A stretch of DNA of 37,027 nt from a virus: positions 1-37,027 of the IMG/VR virus record IMGVR_UViG_3300048625_000202; one strand, given 5' to 3'. The notes under the pieces were generated by a model. That model saw only the letters and a list, made by a program, of their open reading frames with translations, had not been told where the DNA came from and did no database searches. Position numbers and translations under genes: made by a program. Positions 1 through 7,262 of the stretch are shown piece after piece; position 1 is the first letter of the stretch; each line of letters begins with the position of its first letter.

Positions 1-34
1 TTAAAAAAGAAACTGCTGATTTACTTTTCATCAT
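1..34 (-). CDS. 5' end of a truncated gene (left edge)
   Basis: An ATG at 34-32, directly followed by a second in-frame ATG at 31-29, opens a reading frame that runs off the left edge after eleven codons (MMKSKSAVSFL). The start overlaps the stop of the preceding gene as TAATG, the close coupling seen elsewhere in this block. Too little is present to suggest a function. Confidence 0.4.
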   Translation of the reverse strand, partial: MMKSKSAVSFL

Positions 35-213
35 TAAAAATTATCACAGTTATTAATTAACCAGTTCTCAAATTCTTTTTTTATTTGGTCTAAATCAAAA
101 TCTAAAGATAAAATTTGTTTTTCTCTTGGATTATAAAAATCACTACAATCATCTGACATTAATAATAATTCGTTTGCGAAATCTTCTTTTGAAATTGTGT
201 TTAAGTTTATCAT
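34..213 (-). CDS. Small acidic hypothetical protein (59 aa)
   Basis: A 59-codon ORF beginning MINLNTISKED and ending NNCDNF. It is acidic and has no membrane segment or motif I recognise. It lies at the distal end of the replication block after an 80-bp gap that contains no gene, and its stop overlaps the start of the next, truncated ORF (TAATG). Base composition and strand match the neighbours, so it is probably real. Function unknown. Confidence 0.55.
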   Translation of the reverse strand: MINLNTISKEDFANELLLMSDDCSDFYNPREKQILSLDFDLDQIKKEFENWLINNCDNF

Positions 214-292
214 ATTGTTATTGTTTTTTGTTGGTACAAAGATTAGATAAACTTTTTTAATAAAAAACTTATATACTATTGTATTTTAATTA

Positions 293-556
293 TTAATTCA
301 GTATAGAAAGCGTTTCATTATGATCTAACTTTCTGACAAAACTATCAGTATAATCAAATTCAAAACCAAAAAAACTATCATCTGAATACTTAAAAATATA
401 AAAGTAATGGTTTTTATACTCTTTGTTTAAATACTTTGCTGGTATCTTTAAATTAGCTTTTATAGCACTTAAACGAAACTCCCGACCGAGTGGTGATGTT
501 TGGATTCTATTGTCTAGGTAGATTTTTGTTTCTTTTATTTTAATGTAGTTTTTCAT
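293..556 (-). CDS. Hypothetical protein (87 aa)
   Basis: Basic N-terminal half (KNYIKIKETKIYLD) and aromatic-rich middle (YFYIFKYSDDSFFGFEFDY). No family recognised. Its ATG overlaps the stop of the RuvC-like gene by ATGA (556-553), so the two are probably translationally coupled. It may be a small accessory protein of the methylase/helicase/resolvase group, but that rests on position only. Confidence 0.6.
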   Translation of the reverse strand: MKNYIKIKETKIYLDNRIQTSPLGREFRLSAIKANLKIPAKYLNKEYKNHYFYIFKYSDDSFFGFEFDYTDSFVRKLDHNETLSILN

Positions 557-978
557 AATCCAAATACTAATAAACCAGCGTCTCTAGTTTCCTGGTTAGT
601 TCTACCTTTATACCCTGTTATTTTCTCAAATACTTCTTTATTAACCTTTGATTTTGTCGGGCGGTGCAATTGGTATTCAACTCCTAAATAGTCGCACATT
701 TCAATAATCTTAAATCCTACTTCGTGGTTCCTACCAACATGCTCGCCAATTTTACCATTTACGTTTTTGTTAGTTCCTACAACGTGAAAGTTTGATTTGT
801 TAAGCCAACCCGCATCAATAATAACCGTAATATTATAACGTATTTTTAATTGTTTTAGCGCATCTAACAACTTAAAAAAAGTAAGGTTTTCAAGTTCTAT
901 TTTTTTGCTTTCCTTGTACCAAAACCCGACGCCATTCTTTGATACGTCTGGATCCACTCCAATAAATAACTTTTGCAT
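553..978 (-). CDS. RuvC-like Holliday junction resolvase / RNase H-fold nuclease
   Basis: The 141-aa protein has the signature of RuvC-like, RNase H-fold nucleases. An N-terminal strand with IGVDPD (Asp9) is followed by VIIDAG (Asp55) and a C-terminal RDAGLL helix (Asp133), giving the spaced acidic residues that bind two metal ions. Phage members of this fold resolve branched DNA before packaging or act in recombination. It overlaps the methyltransferase stop (TAATG at 976-980) and follows a helicase and methylase, so it probably belongs to a DNA-processing operon. The family call is fairly sure; the exact substrate is inferred. Confidence 0.75.
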   Translation of the reverse strand: MQKLFIGVDPDVSKNGVGFWYKESKKIELENLTFFKLLDALKQLKIRYNITVIIDAGWLNKSNFHVVGTNKNVNGKIGEHVGRNHEVGFKIIEMCDYLGVEYQLHRPTKSKVNKEVFEKITGYKGRTNQETRDAGLLVFGL

Positions 979-1994
979 TAAAATAAAATTTCTTGTTTAA
1001 CTGATTTATTTATAAATCGTTTGCTAGCTTCTTTTAAGTTTAAATTAGCTTGTTTAAAATAACTATCTTTTAATTCAATACCTATAGCTTTACGACCCAT
1101 TGAAACAGGACTATAAACTTCGCTACCAACTCCCATAAAAGGAGTTAAAACAACCTCGCCAGGATTTGAATATAATTCTATAATACGATCAATAACGTCT
1201 AATTGCAAAGGGTGTACATGTTTTTCGTCATCTTCTTCTTTACTATCACGAAATGGTAAAACATTATCTATTCTAATATCATCCCAAACACTAGAAGCAT
1301 AACGCTGCCATATGTAATGATTTAATTTAGTTATTTTATCATCTTCGTTAATATTGTTTAAATGCTCCCATAATTCGACCTCGTTTAAGTTTGAATTATT
1401 TGCATTATTCCAAGCTCTTAAAATGTTAGGTAAAATTGGCACTTCTCCAGCATAATGATTAATTCCAAATTGATGAGTTACTGGTACTTTGTTTTCGCCT
1501 TTTTTAGTAAATATTAAAACGTAATCTGGCATAGCTGTAAAACACTTTGTACTATCCTCAACAATAAACTTGTGCATTAAAGATTGTACCATTGTTCTCA
1601 TTCTAACTTTTAATGGCTCTTTCCAAATTGTAATACGATTACGATATTCAAAACCATACTTTTGATGTATGCGTATTATTTCGTTTGGGAAGTCCCAAAG
1701 CCGACAAGTGTTATCAAAAACGTCTGTAGCGTGTACCGCTGTAATTCGTCCAGGCTTTGTAACCCTTGCAATTTCTTTTACTAAAAATTCGTATTGCTCT
1801 AAAAATTGCTCTTTGCTTTCGCAGTTTGACATATCGTGTTCGCTTGAGCTGTAATTGTATAATCCAGCAAAAGGCGGACTATAAACTGATAAATCAATAC
1901 TTTCATTGTCTAGTGTTGGTAATACTAGCATACAATCACTATTATAGATTGCGTAATTTTCTGTAACTATTTGATCCTTTACTTTATTTTCCAT
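978..1994 (-). CDS. Beta-class DNA methyltransferase (N4-cytosine/N6-adenine)
   Basis: 338 aa, of the N-4/N-6 DNA methylase type. The catalytic motif IV appears first as SPPF (residues 39-42), and the AdoMet-binding motif I follows near the C terminus as PFMGVGSE (about 285-292), with IGIELK (about 304-309) after it; this IV-then-I order defines the beta class. The Ser in SPPF is commoner in N4-cytosine enzymes, but the modified base cannot be decided. No restriction endonuclease is adjacent, so it looks like an orphan phage methylase, perhaps protecting phage DNA from host restriction. It starts one base after the helicase stop. Confidence 0.85.
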   Translation of the reverse strand: MENKVKDQIVTENYAIYNSDCMLVLPTLDNESIDLSVYSPPFAGLYNYSSSEHDMSNCESKEQFLEQYEFLVKEIARVTKPGRITAVHATDVFDNTCRLWDFPNEIIRIHQKYGFEYRNRITIWKEPLKVRMRTMVQSLMHKFIVEDSTKCFTAMPDYVLIFTKKGENKVPVTHQFGINHYAGEVPILPNILRAWNNANNSNLNEVELWEHLNNINEDDKITKLNHYIWQRYASSVWDDIRIDNVLPFRDSKEEDDEKHVHPLQLDVIDRIIELYSNPGEVVLTPFMGVGSEVYSPVSMGRKAIGIELKDSYFKQANLNLKEASKRFINKSVKQEILF

Positions 1995-1995
1995 T

Positions 1996-3366
1996 TTATA
2001 AAAATTTTGGTTTGATTATTTCTTTGTTAAATTCTTTTGTTTTATGCTCAAAACTACGGTTTACGTTTTCTGTTAAATTTTTATGTAGTTCAATTGCTTT
2101 TTGTGTTTTTTGTTGCAGGGCTTCTAAAACTCTAGTTTGTCCGTCTGAAATTACCATATCGATAACAACATCGTTTTTTTGTCCGAACCTCCAGAAACGT
2201 CTTATAGCTTGGTAATATTGTTCATAGCTCCACGTTGGAAAAAATACAGAATGATTACAGTGTTGCCAGTTTAACCCCATAGACGTCATTTTTGCCTTTG
2301 TTATTAAACGTTCTATTTCACCATTTGCAAAAGCCAAAAGTATTTCCTCTTTTTTATCTATTGATTGGCTACCTATAATTTCAACAGCATTTTTATCATT
2401 TTCTTTTAAAATACTACTTTCATTATTTGTATTACACCAATAAACCGAAGTTTTACCATTTACTAATTCAATAGCCTTTTCGCATCTTTTTTCTTCCGTT
2501 TGTTTTTGCTCGTGTCTTACTTCTGTCATTGACTTTGCAATAGGCGTAAACATTTGTATTTGTCCGTTTACATCTATTAAAGATTGATTTTCTACAACGT
2601 GCTTATTAATAAATAATTTAGGCAAATTATATCTGTCGTTTGAAAAACCTAAATCGCTAGGCATCTTTGCCATAATTGACCATTGATTAACCCACGAAAA
2701 GAAATCCTTTTCAGCGTGTGGTTTTAAATAAAACTTTTCGCCAATATTTCGGTTATTACTGTCTACGCTATTTTGATTGTTTTTAAAAAACTTTCCTAGC
2801 ATATCCATATATCCCATATAACCCAAAGCCTCAGAGCTTGTACCTAATTCAATAAAATCATTAGGACTTGGAGTTGCTGTACTTAAAAAACGATAAGGTA
2901 TTTTCTTTACAAAACTTGTAACCTCTTGTTTAATTTTACCATCAAAGTTTTTAAGAATAGAACTTTCATCTAAAATAACACCTACAAAATCATTTTCATT
3001 AAAATAGTGTAATCGCTCATAATTACAAATAACTATTTTTTTAGTGTGCTTTCCGTCTTTTGAATATTCAACATCGTCAATACCTAACTTTTCAGCTTCT
3101 AAAACAAATTGAAAAGCAACCGCTAAAGGGGTTAATATTAAAACTTTTTTATTTGTGTGGTTTACAATGTTTTTGGCTATTGATAACTGAACTAATGTTT
3201 TACCTAGTCCAGTATCTAAAAATACCGCAATACGACCTTTTCGTACCGCTGTTTCAATAACGCTCTTTTGAAAGTCAAAAGCTATATCTGGAATATAGTT
3301 TGCTTTAAATCCAAAATTACCTATTGAATGCTTCTTTTGTTCTAAGAAGTTTAAGTAATCATTCAT
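1996..3366 (-). CDS. SNF2-like superfamily 2 helicase/ATPase
   Basis: 456 aa with a complete SF2 helicase core: a Q-type residue in FDFQK (about 31-34), Walker A DTGLGKT (51-57), DESS as the Walker B/DEAH box (133-136), STATP motif III (162-166) and a C-terminal motif VI of the form QAIRRFWRFGQ. The RFWRFGQ arrangement is typical of SNF2-type translocases found beside phage methylases. It is followed immediately by the methyltransferase and the RuvC-like nuclease, so the three probably act together on replicating or branched DNA. A TACATTTG box and a conserved leader motif lie 10-35 bp upstream of the start, so it probably opens a transcript. Confidence 0.85.
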   Translation of the reverse strand: MNDYLNFLEQKKHSIGNFGFKANYIPDIAFDFQKSVIETAVRKGRIAVFLDTGLGKTLVQLSIAKNIVNHTNKKVLILTPLAVAFQFVLEAEKLGIDDVEYSKDGKHTKKIVICNYERLHYFNENDFVGVILDESSILKNFDGKIKQEVTSFVKKIPYRFLSTATPSPNDFIELGTSSEALGYMGYMDMLGKFFKNNQNSVDSNNRNIGEKFYLKPHAEKDFFSWVNQWSIMAKMPSDLGFSNDRYNLPKLFINKHVVENQSLIDVNGQIQMFTPIAKSMTEVRHEQKQTEEKRCEKAIELVNGKTSVYWCNTNNESSILKENDKNAVEIIGSQSIDKKEEILLAFANGEIERLITKAKMTSMGLNWQHCNHSVFFPTWSYEQYYQAIRRFWRFGQKNDVVIDMVISDGQTRVLEALQQKTQKAIELHKNLTENVNRSFEHKTKEFNKEIIKPKFL

Positions 3367-3376
3367 ATTATTTTTA

Positions 3377-3400
3377 TTTATTGGTTATGGTGCAAATGTA
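3377..3400 (-). promoter_or_regulatory. Promoter -7 box TACATTTG with AACCAATAAA leader motif
   Basis: TACATTTG (3400-3393 on the minus strand) matches the Bacteroidota -7 consensus TAnnTTTG. After 6 nt comes AACCAATAAA (3386-3377), then the helicase ATG at 3366. The same pair of elements occurs in front of three other genes in the window. No convincing -33 TTG is present at the expected distance. Confidence 0.6.
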
Positions 3401-3459
3401 TACTCAACTTTTTTTAAAATATATTTTTTTATTTAAAAAGATATTTGTATTTAGGATTT

Positions 3460-3891
3460 TTATAAATTTAAAGTTAAGTCATCGTTTGGGCTTGGCAAGG
3501 TAACGTTAAAATATTCCTGAGTAAAATTATTTATTTCAGCTATAAAATCCATAAACTGCGATGTGCTTAATTCAGTAGTTGATTTTATACGTTCCACTAC
3601 TTCTCCAGTAGCCTCATTTATAAATAAAGTTTCTTTTAAGAATTTTAGTTTTATTAAATCGTGTACTGATTCATCGTTTAAGATATGTCCCGCTTCTTTT
3701 AAGCAACTTTTTACGATTTGGAGTATTACACCATAGTAAAAACGATTTTGTTGATTAGAACGTTGTTTTTTAGCTTTTTCAATTGTAATACTTATTTCTT
3801 TACCTTCAAAACTTTGTATTGCATCAATCAAAAGATTTCTATTTCGGTTTAACTTGCCGTTTAATACTTTGCTTCTTATTTGTATTTTCAT
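3460..3891 (-). CDS. NinB-like recombination protein (putative)
   Basis: 143 aa. The segment around residues 35-60 (ITIEKAKKQRSNQQNRFYYG) resembles the conserved QQN-R-YY-G helix of NinB/Orf-type phage proteins, which help load recombinases onto SSB-coated DNA. The position fits: it lies in the replication/recombination block, 1 bp after the stop of the RepA-like ATPase. I recognise the motif rather than the whole family, so the call is moderate. A TACATTTG promoter follows it and starts the helicase transcript. Confidence 0.5.
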   Translation of the reverse strand: MKIQIRSKVLNGKLNRNRNLLIDAIQSFEGKEISITIEKAKKQRSNQQNRFYYGVILQIVKSCLKEAGHILNDESVHDLIKLKFLKETLFINEATGEVVERIKSTTELSTSQFMDFIAEINNFTQEYFNVTLPSPNDDLTLNL

Positions 3892-3892
3892 T

Positions 3893-4759
3893 TTAAAATG
3901 GTACGCTTAAATTTTTAGGTAAATCTTTTTTTGTCAAAGCCATTTCATAAGGTAACCAATCTTTGTTTACTCCAAAAGTTACATCTTCAAAATCAATGTT
4001 TCTGGAATACTCGCATTTTACAATAGTTCCATTATCTAATTTTTCTACAAAAACAACCGTTTCCGCTTTTTTCAAAATAGAACTACCAATATGCCCAACT
4101 GGTTTCGCAGATCCAAAATTCTTATGCAAAATTCCTGTTATGTGCATTTTACCAATTGCAGACCAATTTAAAAGCTTTTCTGTTAATCCTGTCGATTGTT
4201 CTAAACTATTAAAATCCGTAATTAAATCTACAAATCCATCTATTGACATTAAACCTATTCGGTCTTTAAATTCGCTTTCAAATACAATCCAATCTATAAA
4301 TTGAAAACGCTCAAAAGGTGTATATTGTCTTAATGAAAATGTATAATAATTATTAACTGGTGTTTCTACTAAATCTAAAACACGTCTTTGTACTCTTTGA
4401 GTATGAAAGTGTGATTGCTCAGTATCAAATGAAATAACTACTTTGTCTTTTGTATTGTGAGAATTGAAAGATGGTAAGAATTTTTTTGAATTACCTCCTA
4501 AATAACTAGCTTCAATCATTGATTTAAAAAAAGTTTTTCCTGATTTTGAAGCTCCTACAATACAACTAAAGTCACCATATGATCCAAAAGGTATTGGATA
4601 ACTGTTTCCTTTGTAATCAGAATATCCAATTGAAATAGCAACAGGTTGCGGTTTTATAACTTCAGCAGGGTCGATATAAGAATTTAAATAAATAGAATTA
4701 AAATCAATTAAATCGCTTTTAATTTCATTTGTTTCTGGAATGATTATTTTTTCAAACAT
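3893..4759 (-). CDS. RepA/AAA_25-type hexameric ATPase, putative replicative helicase
   Basis: 288 aa RecA-fold ATPase. Walker A is GASKSGKT (69-76), followed by VISFDTE (about 108-114) and a Walker B-like strand LMSIDGF (170-176); the later ITGILHKNFG and GSSILKKAETVV segments match the RepA/AAA_25 layout. In phages this family supplies a helicase or helicase-loading ATPase. It follows a DnaD-like initiator and a small helical protein, the usual place for a replicative helicase. Its start overlaps the upstream gene by 8 bp. No zinc-binding or primase domain is present. Confidence 0.7.
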   Translation of the reverse strand: MFEKIIIPETNEIKSDLIDFNSIYLNSYIDPAEVIKPQPVAISIGYSDYKGNSYPIPFGSYGDFSCIVGASKSGKTFFKSMIEASYLGGNSKKFLPSFNSHNTKDKVVISFDTEQSHFHTQRVQRRVLDLVETPVNNYYTFSLRQYTPFERFQFIDWIVFESEFKDRIGLMSIDGFVDLITDFNSLEQSTGLTEKLLNWSAIGKMHITGILHKNFGSAKPVGHIGSSILKKAETVVFVEKLDNGTIVKCEYSRNIDFEDVTFGVNKDWLPYEMALTKKDLPKNLSVPF

Positions 4760-5183
4760 TTTTGTAATGATTTAGAATTAAATTAAAATTAAATTCAAAG
4801 TTTTGTATAACGTGATCCATTTGCCACGTTTCAATAGATTCCTTTAAAACTTCTTCGCTTGGAATACCATCTTTATAAATTTGAGTTAATTCGTGCATAT
4901 CTAACATACTTTTTAACGCTTGTAAATGATATTCAATTGGTAAGGATAGAATATCAGCATTAATTTTTTTGGAGGCGAAATTTACATTTTTATAATGATT
5001 TAAAAACTCTTTTAACACAAAACAAAACATTTTAGCTAGCAATAGATTTTCTTTAATTACTTTTTTGTTTGATAAATTAACAAACTCGATTATTTCATTT
5101 AGTGCCTCAGCATCGTTTTTATTTGGCTTATTTTGTTTTGCTATTGTAAAACTCAAACGTTTAATTGATTCTGAAAGTATCAT
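4752..5183 (-). CDS. Helical hypothetical protein, possible helicase loader/accessory
   Basis: 143 aa, predicted mostly alpha-helical, with no recognised family. The hexapeptide NHYKNV occurs twice, once in the middle (LNHYKNVNF) and once as the exact C terminus. It is wedged between the DnaD-like initiator (ATGA overlap at 5180-5183) and the RepA-like ATPase (8-bp overlap), so translational coupling with both is likely. Position suggests a replication accessory protein such as a helicase loader, but there is no motif proof. Confidence 0.5.
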   Translation of the reverse strand: MILSESIKRLSFTIAKQNKPNKNDAEALNEIIEFVNLSNKKVIKENLLLAKMFCFVLKEFLNHYKNVNFASKKINADILSLPIEYHLQALKSMLDMHELTQIYKDGIPSEEVLKESIETWQMDHVIQNFEFNFNLILNHYKNV

Positions 5184-5962
5184 AATTTATCTTCTTTTTT
5201 AGGTTTAAATTCTGGTAACTTAGAACTCATTACTAATTTAGTTATTTGCTTTCTTAGTGTTTCAGTTGATAAAATGTTTGTTTTCCAAAACTCACCACGT
5301 GGTGAATTTAAATATGCATAAACCTCTCTTAAATTTTCAATAGTACATTCGTTGTTTTTTATCATTAACCTAATTGGATTTACGTACTTTTTAAAAGTTG
5401 CGTTATCCTGATCCTTTGTAGGTGCGTTTTTTTCTTTTAGGTTTTTAATAAATAGTTGTTGAAAATTATAAGCTATTTCATAAAATTGTTTAAAATCATC
5501 ATCAACGTCTGAAATTTTAATTTCTGACAAAAGAAAATCTTTCAAGTCTTTTTCTTCTTCTTCTTCTTCTTCTTCTTCTTCTTGCGATAGAGTATCTATA
5601 CTGTTTAGATACTCTATTAATATAGTATTTTTAACTTGCTTAAGTTCTGATTCTATGCACTTTAAAACTTTTGGAGAACTTGAATAGTTATATTTTACCC
5701 AATTTTTAATTGCTATTTCATTTGTTGTTTCAGAATATTGAATTTTACCAATTCTTATAAAGTATTCTAACTGTTTAGATACTGTATCTATATTGCATCC
5801 TAAATCAAATGAAATTTGTCTTTTAGATATTTCATAAATTCCGCACTGCTTTGTCCTTTCATTTGTTAATAGGTACAAATAAAATAGCTTTTTATCATTT
5901 GGTAGCTCACTTGTAAAAGAGTCACTCCAAAAAGTAACATGTATTTTTCTAAAAATAGCCAT
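5180..5962 (-). CDS. DnaD-like phage replication initiator (winged helix plus acidic linker)
   Basis: 260 aa. The N-terminal third (HVTFWSD, then LPNDKKLFYLYLLTNERTKQCGIYEIS) matches the winged-helix domain of phage replisome organisers/DnaD-like proteins. A run of ten Glu residues, all GAA codons at 5552-5581, forms a linker to a C-terminal helical domain that contains NLREVYAYLNSPRGEFWKTNILS, typical of primosome-type C-terminal domains. It would bind the origin and recruit the helicase encoded downstream. It lies 2 bp after the nuclease gene and overlaps the next gene by ATGA. Confidence 0.65.
   Translation of the reverse strand: MAIFRKIHVTFWSDSFTSELPNDKKLFYLYLLTNERTKQCGIYEISKRQISFDLGCNIDTVSKQLEYFIRIGKIQYSETTNEIAIKNWVKYNYSSSPKVLKCIESELKQVKNTILIEYLNSIDTLSQEEEEEEEEEEKDLKDFLLSEIKISDVDDDFKQFYEIAYNFQQLFIKNLKEKNAPTKDQDNATFKKYVNPIRLMIKNNECTIENLREVYAYLNSPRGEFWKTNILSTETLRKQITKLVMSSKLPEFKPKKEDKL
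5552..5581 (-). repeat. (GAA)10 trinucleotide repeat coding Glu10
   Basis: Ten perfect TTC units on the plus strand encode ten consecutive Glu residues, all GAA, in the linker of the DnaD-like protein. A pure triplet tract can change length by slippage without breaking the frame. Confidence 0.9.
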
Positions 5963-5964
5963 AA

Positions 5965-6453
5965 TTAAAAACCTTTATTAATTAAATCATAACCACTTTC
6001 TATTTTAAAATTTATTCCATCTATATTATAATTAAATGAAAAATTCATAACACTATTTAAAGTATTGTATGATTCATTTTCTAATAAATCAGTTAAAAAA
6101 ATATAATCGCTAATTATATCTATTTCTTTAGCACATAAAACAATATTTAATTTATAACTTATATTTGGTCGTTTTTCATCTAAATAACTTGATATTCCTT
6201 TACAATATCTTAATGCTTGTAAAAATGCTGATATTCCAGCTTTTTCTTTTTTAAGTTCATAAACAGTTATATCAAAATAACGACTATTATTTTCACCTAG
6301 CATTTTTTGATAAGTAACTAAGTCAGCAATTCCATAATTGCCAATTTTTAATTGTCTTAATTTTTTACCATAAATCCAAAGCCCTTTTTCTTGTAGTTTT
6401 TTATTATCTGATTCCCAAATAATGTTTTCTAAATCTTTTTCTAAAAATTTCAT
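5965..6453 (-). CDS. Putative PD-(D/E)XK nuclease
   Basis: 162 aa. Visible motif residues are an N-terminal LEKDLE helix, GIADL (Asp44), then VYELK (Glu66-Leu-Lys68) and QALRY (Gln79 to Tyr83). Together these give the D...ExK...QxxxY pattern of PD-(D/E)XK nucleases of the RecB/Cas4/NucS type. The order, spacing and predicted strands fit, though the protein is short. It sits between the HNH gene and the replication initiator and is preceded by a structured leader with its own TATATTTG box. Possible roles are recombination end-processing or host DNA attack; which one is not decided by sequence. Confidence 0.55.
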   Translation of the reverse strand: MKFLEKDLENIIWESDNKKLQEKGLWIYGKKLRQLKIGNYGIADLVTYQKMLGENNSRYFDITVYELKKEKAGISAFLQALRYCKGISSYLDEKRPNISYKLNIVLCAKEIDIISDYIFLTDLLENESYNTLNSVMNFSFNYNIDGINFKIESGYDLINKGF

Positions 6454-6475
6454 ACTTTCCGTATTTTAAATGATT

Positions 6476-6579
6476 AAACCCTATAAAGTCAGCTTAATGT
6501 GAGATTTAGCTTTCCTTATAGGGTTTATGTAATATTTTCGGTTTGCAATAAATCTCACTAAATTGCTTTTACAAATATA
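6476..6579 (-). ncRNA. Structured leader with kissing hairpins (L2) and promoter box
   Basis: On the minus strand TATATTTG (6579-6572) is followed by hairpin 1 (GCAAT/ATTGC, 6566-6562 with 6549-6545, 12-nt loop) and hairpin 2 (AAACCCTATAA/TTATAGGGTTT, 6526-6516 with 6486-6476, 11 bp). The loop of hairpin 1 carries GTGAGATTT (6558-6550) and the loop of hairpin 2 carries AAATCTCAC (6507-6499), a perfect 9-bp loop-loop match. The nuclease ATG follows 22 nt later. A-B-A'-B' order also allows an H-type pseudoknot. Confidence 0.55.
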
Positions 6580-6605
6580 AAAAAAATTTCAATATAAAAA
6601 ACAGG

Positions 6606-7100
6606 TTATAAAAAATTATTTTTATTTAATTCTTTTTCATAAGCAAAACTTGCTTTTGTTTCACAAATAAAACTTCCTAAATATTTTAATTTTTTATTTA
6701 TAACTATCATAGATTGCCATTTTTTATCTTTTTTATGCCATGAAACACCTGTATATTTAGAAGAAGATTTTAAATGCTTTTTATTTGTGTTTTCTCTTTG
6801 TGTTATAACTTCTAAATTTTCAACTCTATTATCTAATCTATTAAAATTAATATGATTTACAACTAATTTATGCTTACAAGGAATATGATTTAAAAAAACA
6901 ATAGCTACCAATTGATGAACTAAAAATTTTTTACTTAAACCATTTTTATTTAAATCTATCATATAATAAGTTCCTGATAAATAGTTTTTTAATAACTTTT
7001 CTTTTTTTGACTTATTATTGCCTAAAGATTTAATATTTCCTAAATTACTTACTTGATATAATCCTTCATACCCAATAATGTCTTTCCAAATTTCTTTCAT
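6606..7100 (-). CDS. HNH homing endonuclease (NUMOD4 - HNH - AP2-like)
   Basis: 164 aa in the classic free-standing homing endonuclease layout. An N-terminal NUMOD4 motif (IWKDIIGYEGLYQVSN, 4-19) is followed by an HNH_3 core (His62, Asn82-His83, Asn91/Asn95, ending NLEVIT at 95-100) and a C-terminal AP2-like DNA-binding segment (KYTGVSWHKKDKKW, 115-128). It would nick or cut a specific DNA site and spread the gene between related phages. It lies between SSB and the PD-(D/E)XK nuclease without interrupting either, and it has its own promoter and structured leader, so it looks like an inserted element. Confidence 0.88.
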   Translation of the reverse strand: MKEIWKDIIGYEGLYQVSNLGNIKSLGNNKSKKEKLLKNYLSGTYYMIDLNKNGLSKKFLVHQLVAIVFLNHIPCKHKLVVNHINFNRLDNRVENLEVITQRENTNKKHLKSSSKYTGVSWHKKDKKWQSMIVINKKLKYLGSFICETKASFAYEKELNKNNFL

Positions 7101-7108
7101 GATATTTT

Positions 7109-7206
7109 GCGTTTAAATTATGCGTTTAAAAAAGTAATGCGGAAATCGTAAACGCTTTGACTTTCAAAAGGCTAATTACCTCCTTTCTATCCGCTTTACA
7201 AATATA
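7109..7206 (-). ncRNA. Structured leader with kissing hairpins (L1) and promoter
   Basis: Minus strand: a TTG 20 nt upstream plus TATATTTG (7206-7199) form a good Bacteroidota promoter. Hairpin 1 is AAAGG/CCTTT (7186-7182 with 7171-7167) and hairpin 2 is GCGTTTA/TAAACGC (7155-7149 with 7128-7122). Loop 1 AGGTAAT (7181-7175) can pair with loop 2 ATTACTT (7138-7132) over 7 bp including one G.U. A second TAAACGC copy (7115-7109) and a GCGGA/TCCGC pair (7194-7190 with 7143-7139) offer alternative folds. The HNH ATG follows at 7100. Confidence 0.5.
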
Positions 7207-7262
7207 TAAAAAAAACATATAAATATCAATCGTTTTTTTTACTAATTAGGGCTTTTTTTGTT

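Noticed and set aside
1669-1966. Plus-strand ORFs inside the methylase gene, and similar ones throughout
   Set aside because: They lie fully inside well-supported minus-strand genes, have no start signals and encode low-complexity sequence, so they are shadows.
6476-7206. Pistol, hammerhead or other self-cleaving ribozyme in the hairpin leaders
   Set aside because: The loop pairing recalls a pistol pseudoknot, but the short fixed stems and conserved core bases are not seen, and no CUGAUGA...GAAA hammerhead core is present.
6454-7262. Group I intron containing the HNH gene
   Set aside because: The flanking SSB and nuclease genes are each complete, so no split gene is present; no P7/P3-like core was recognised.
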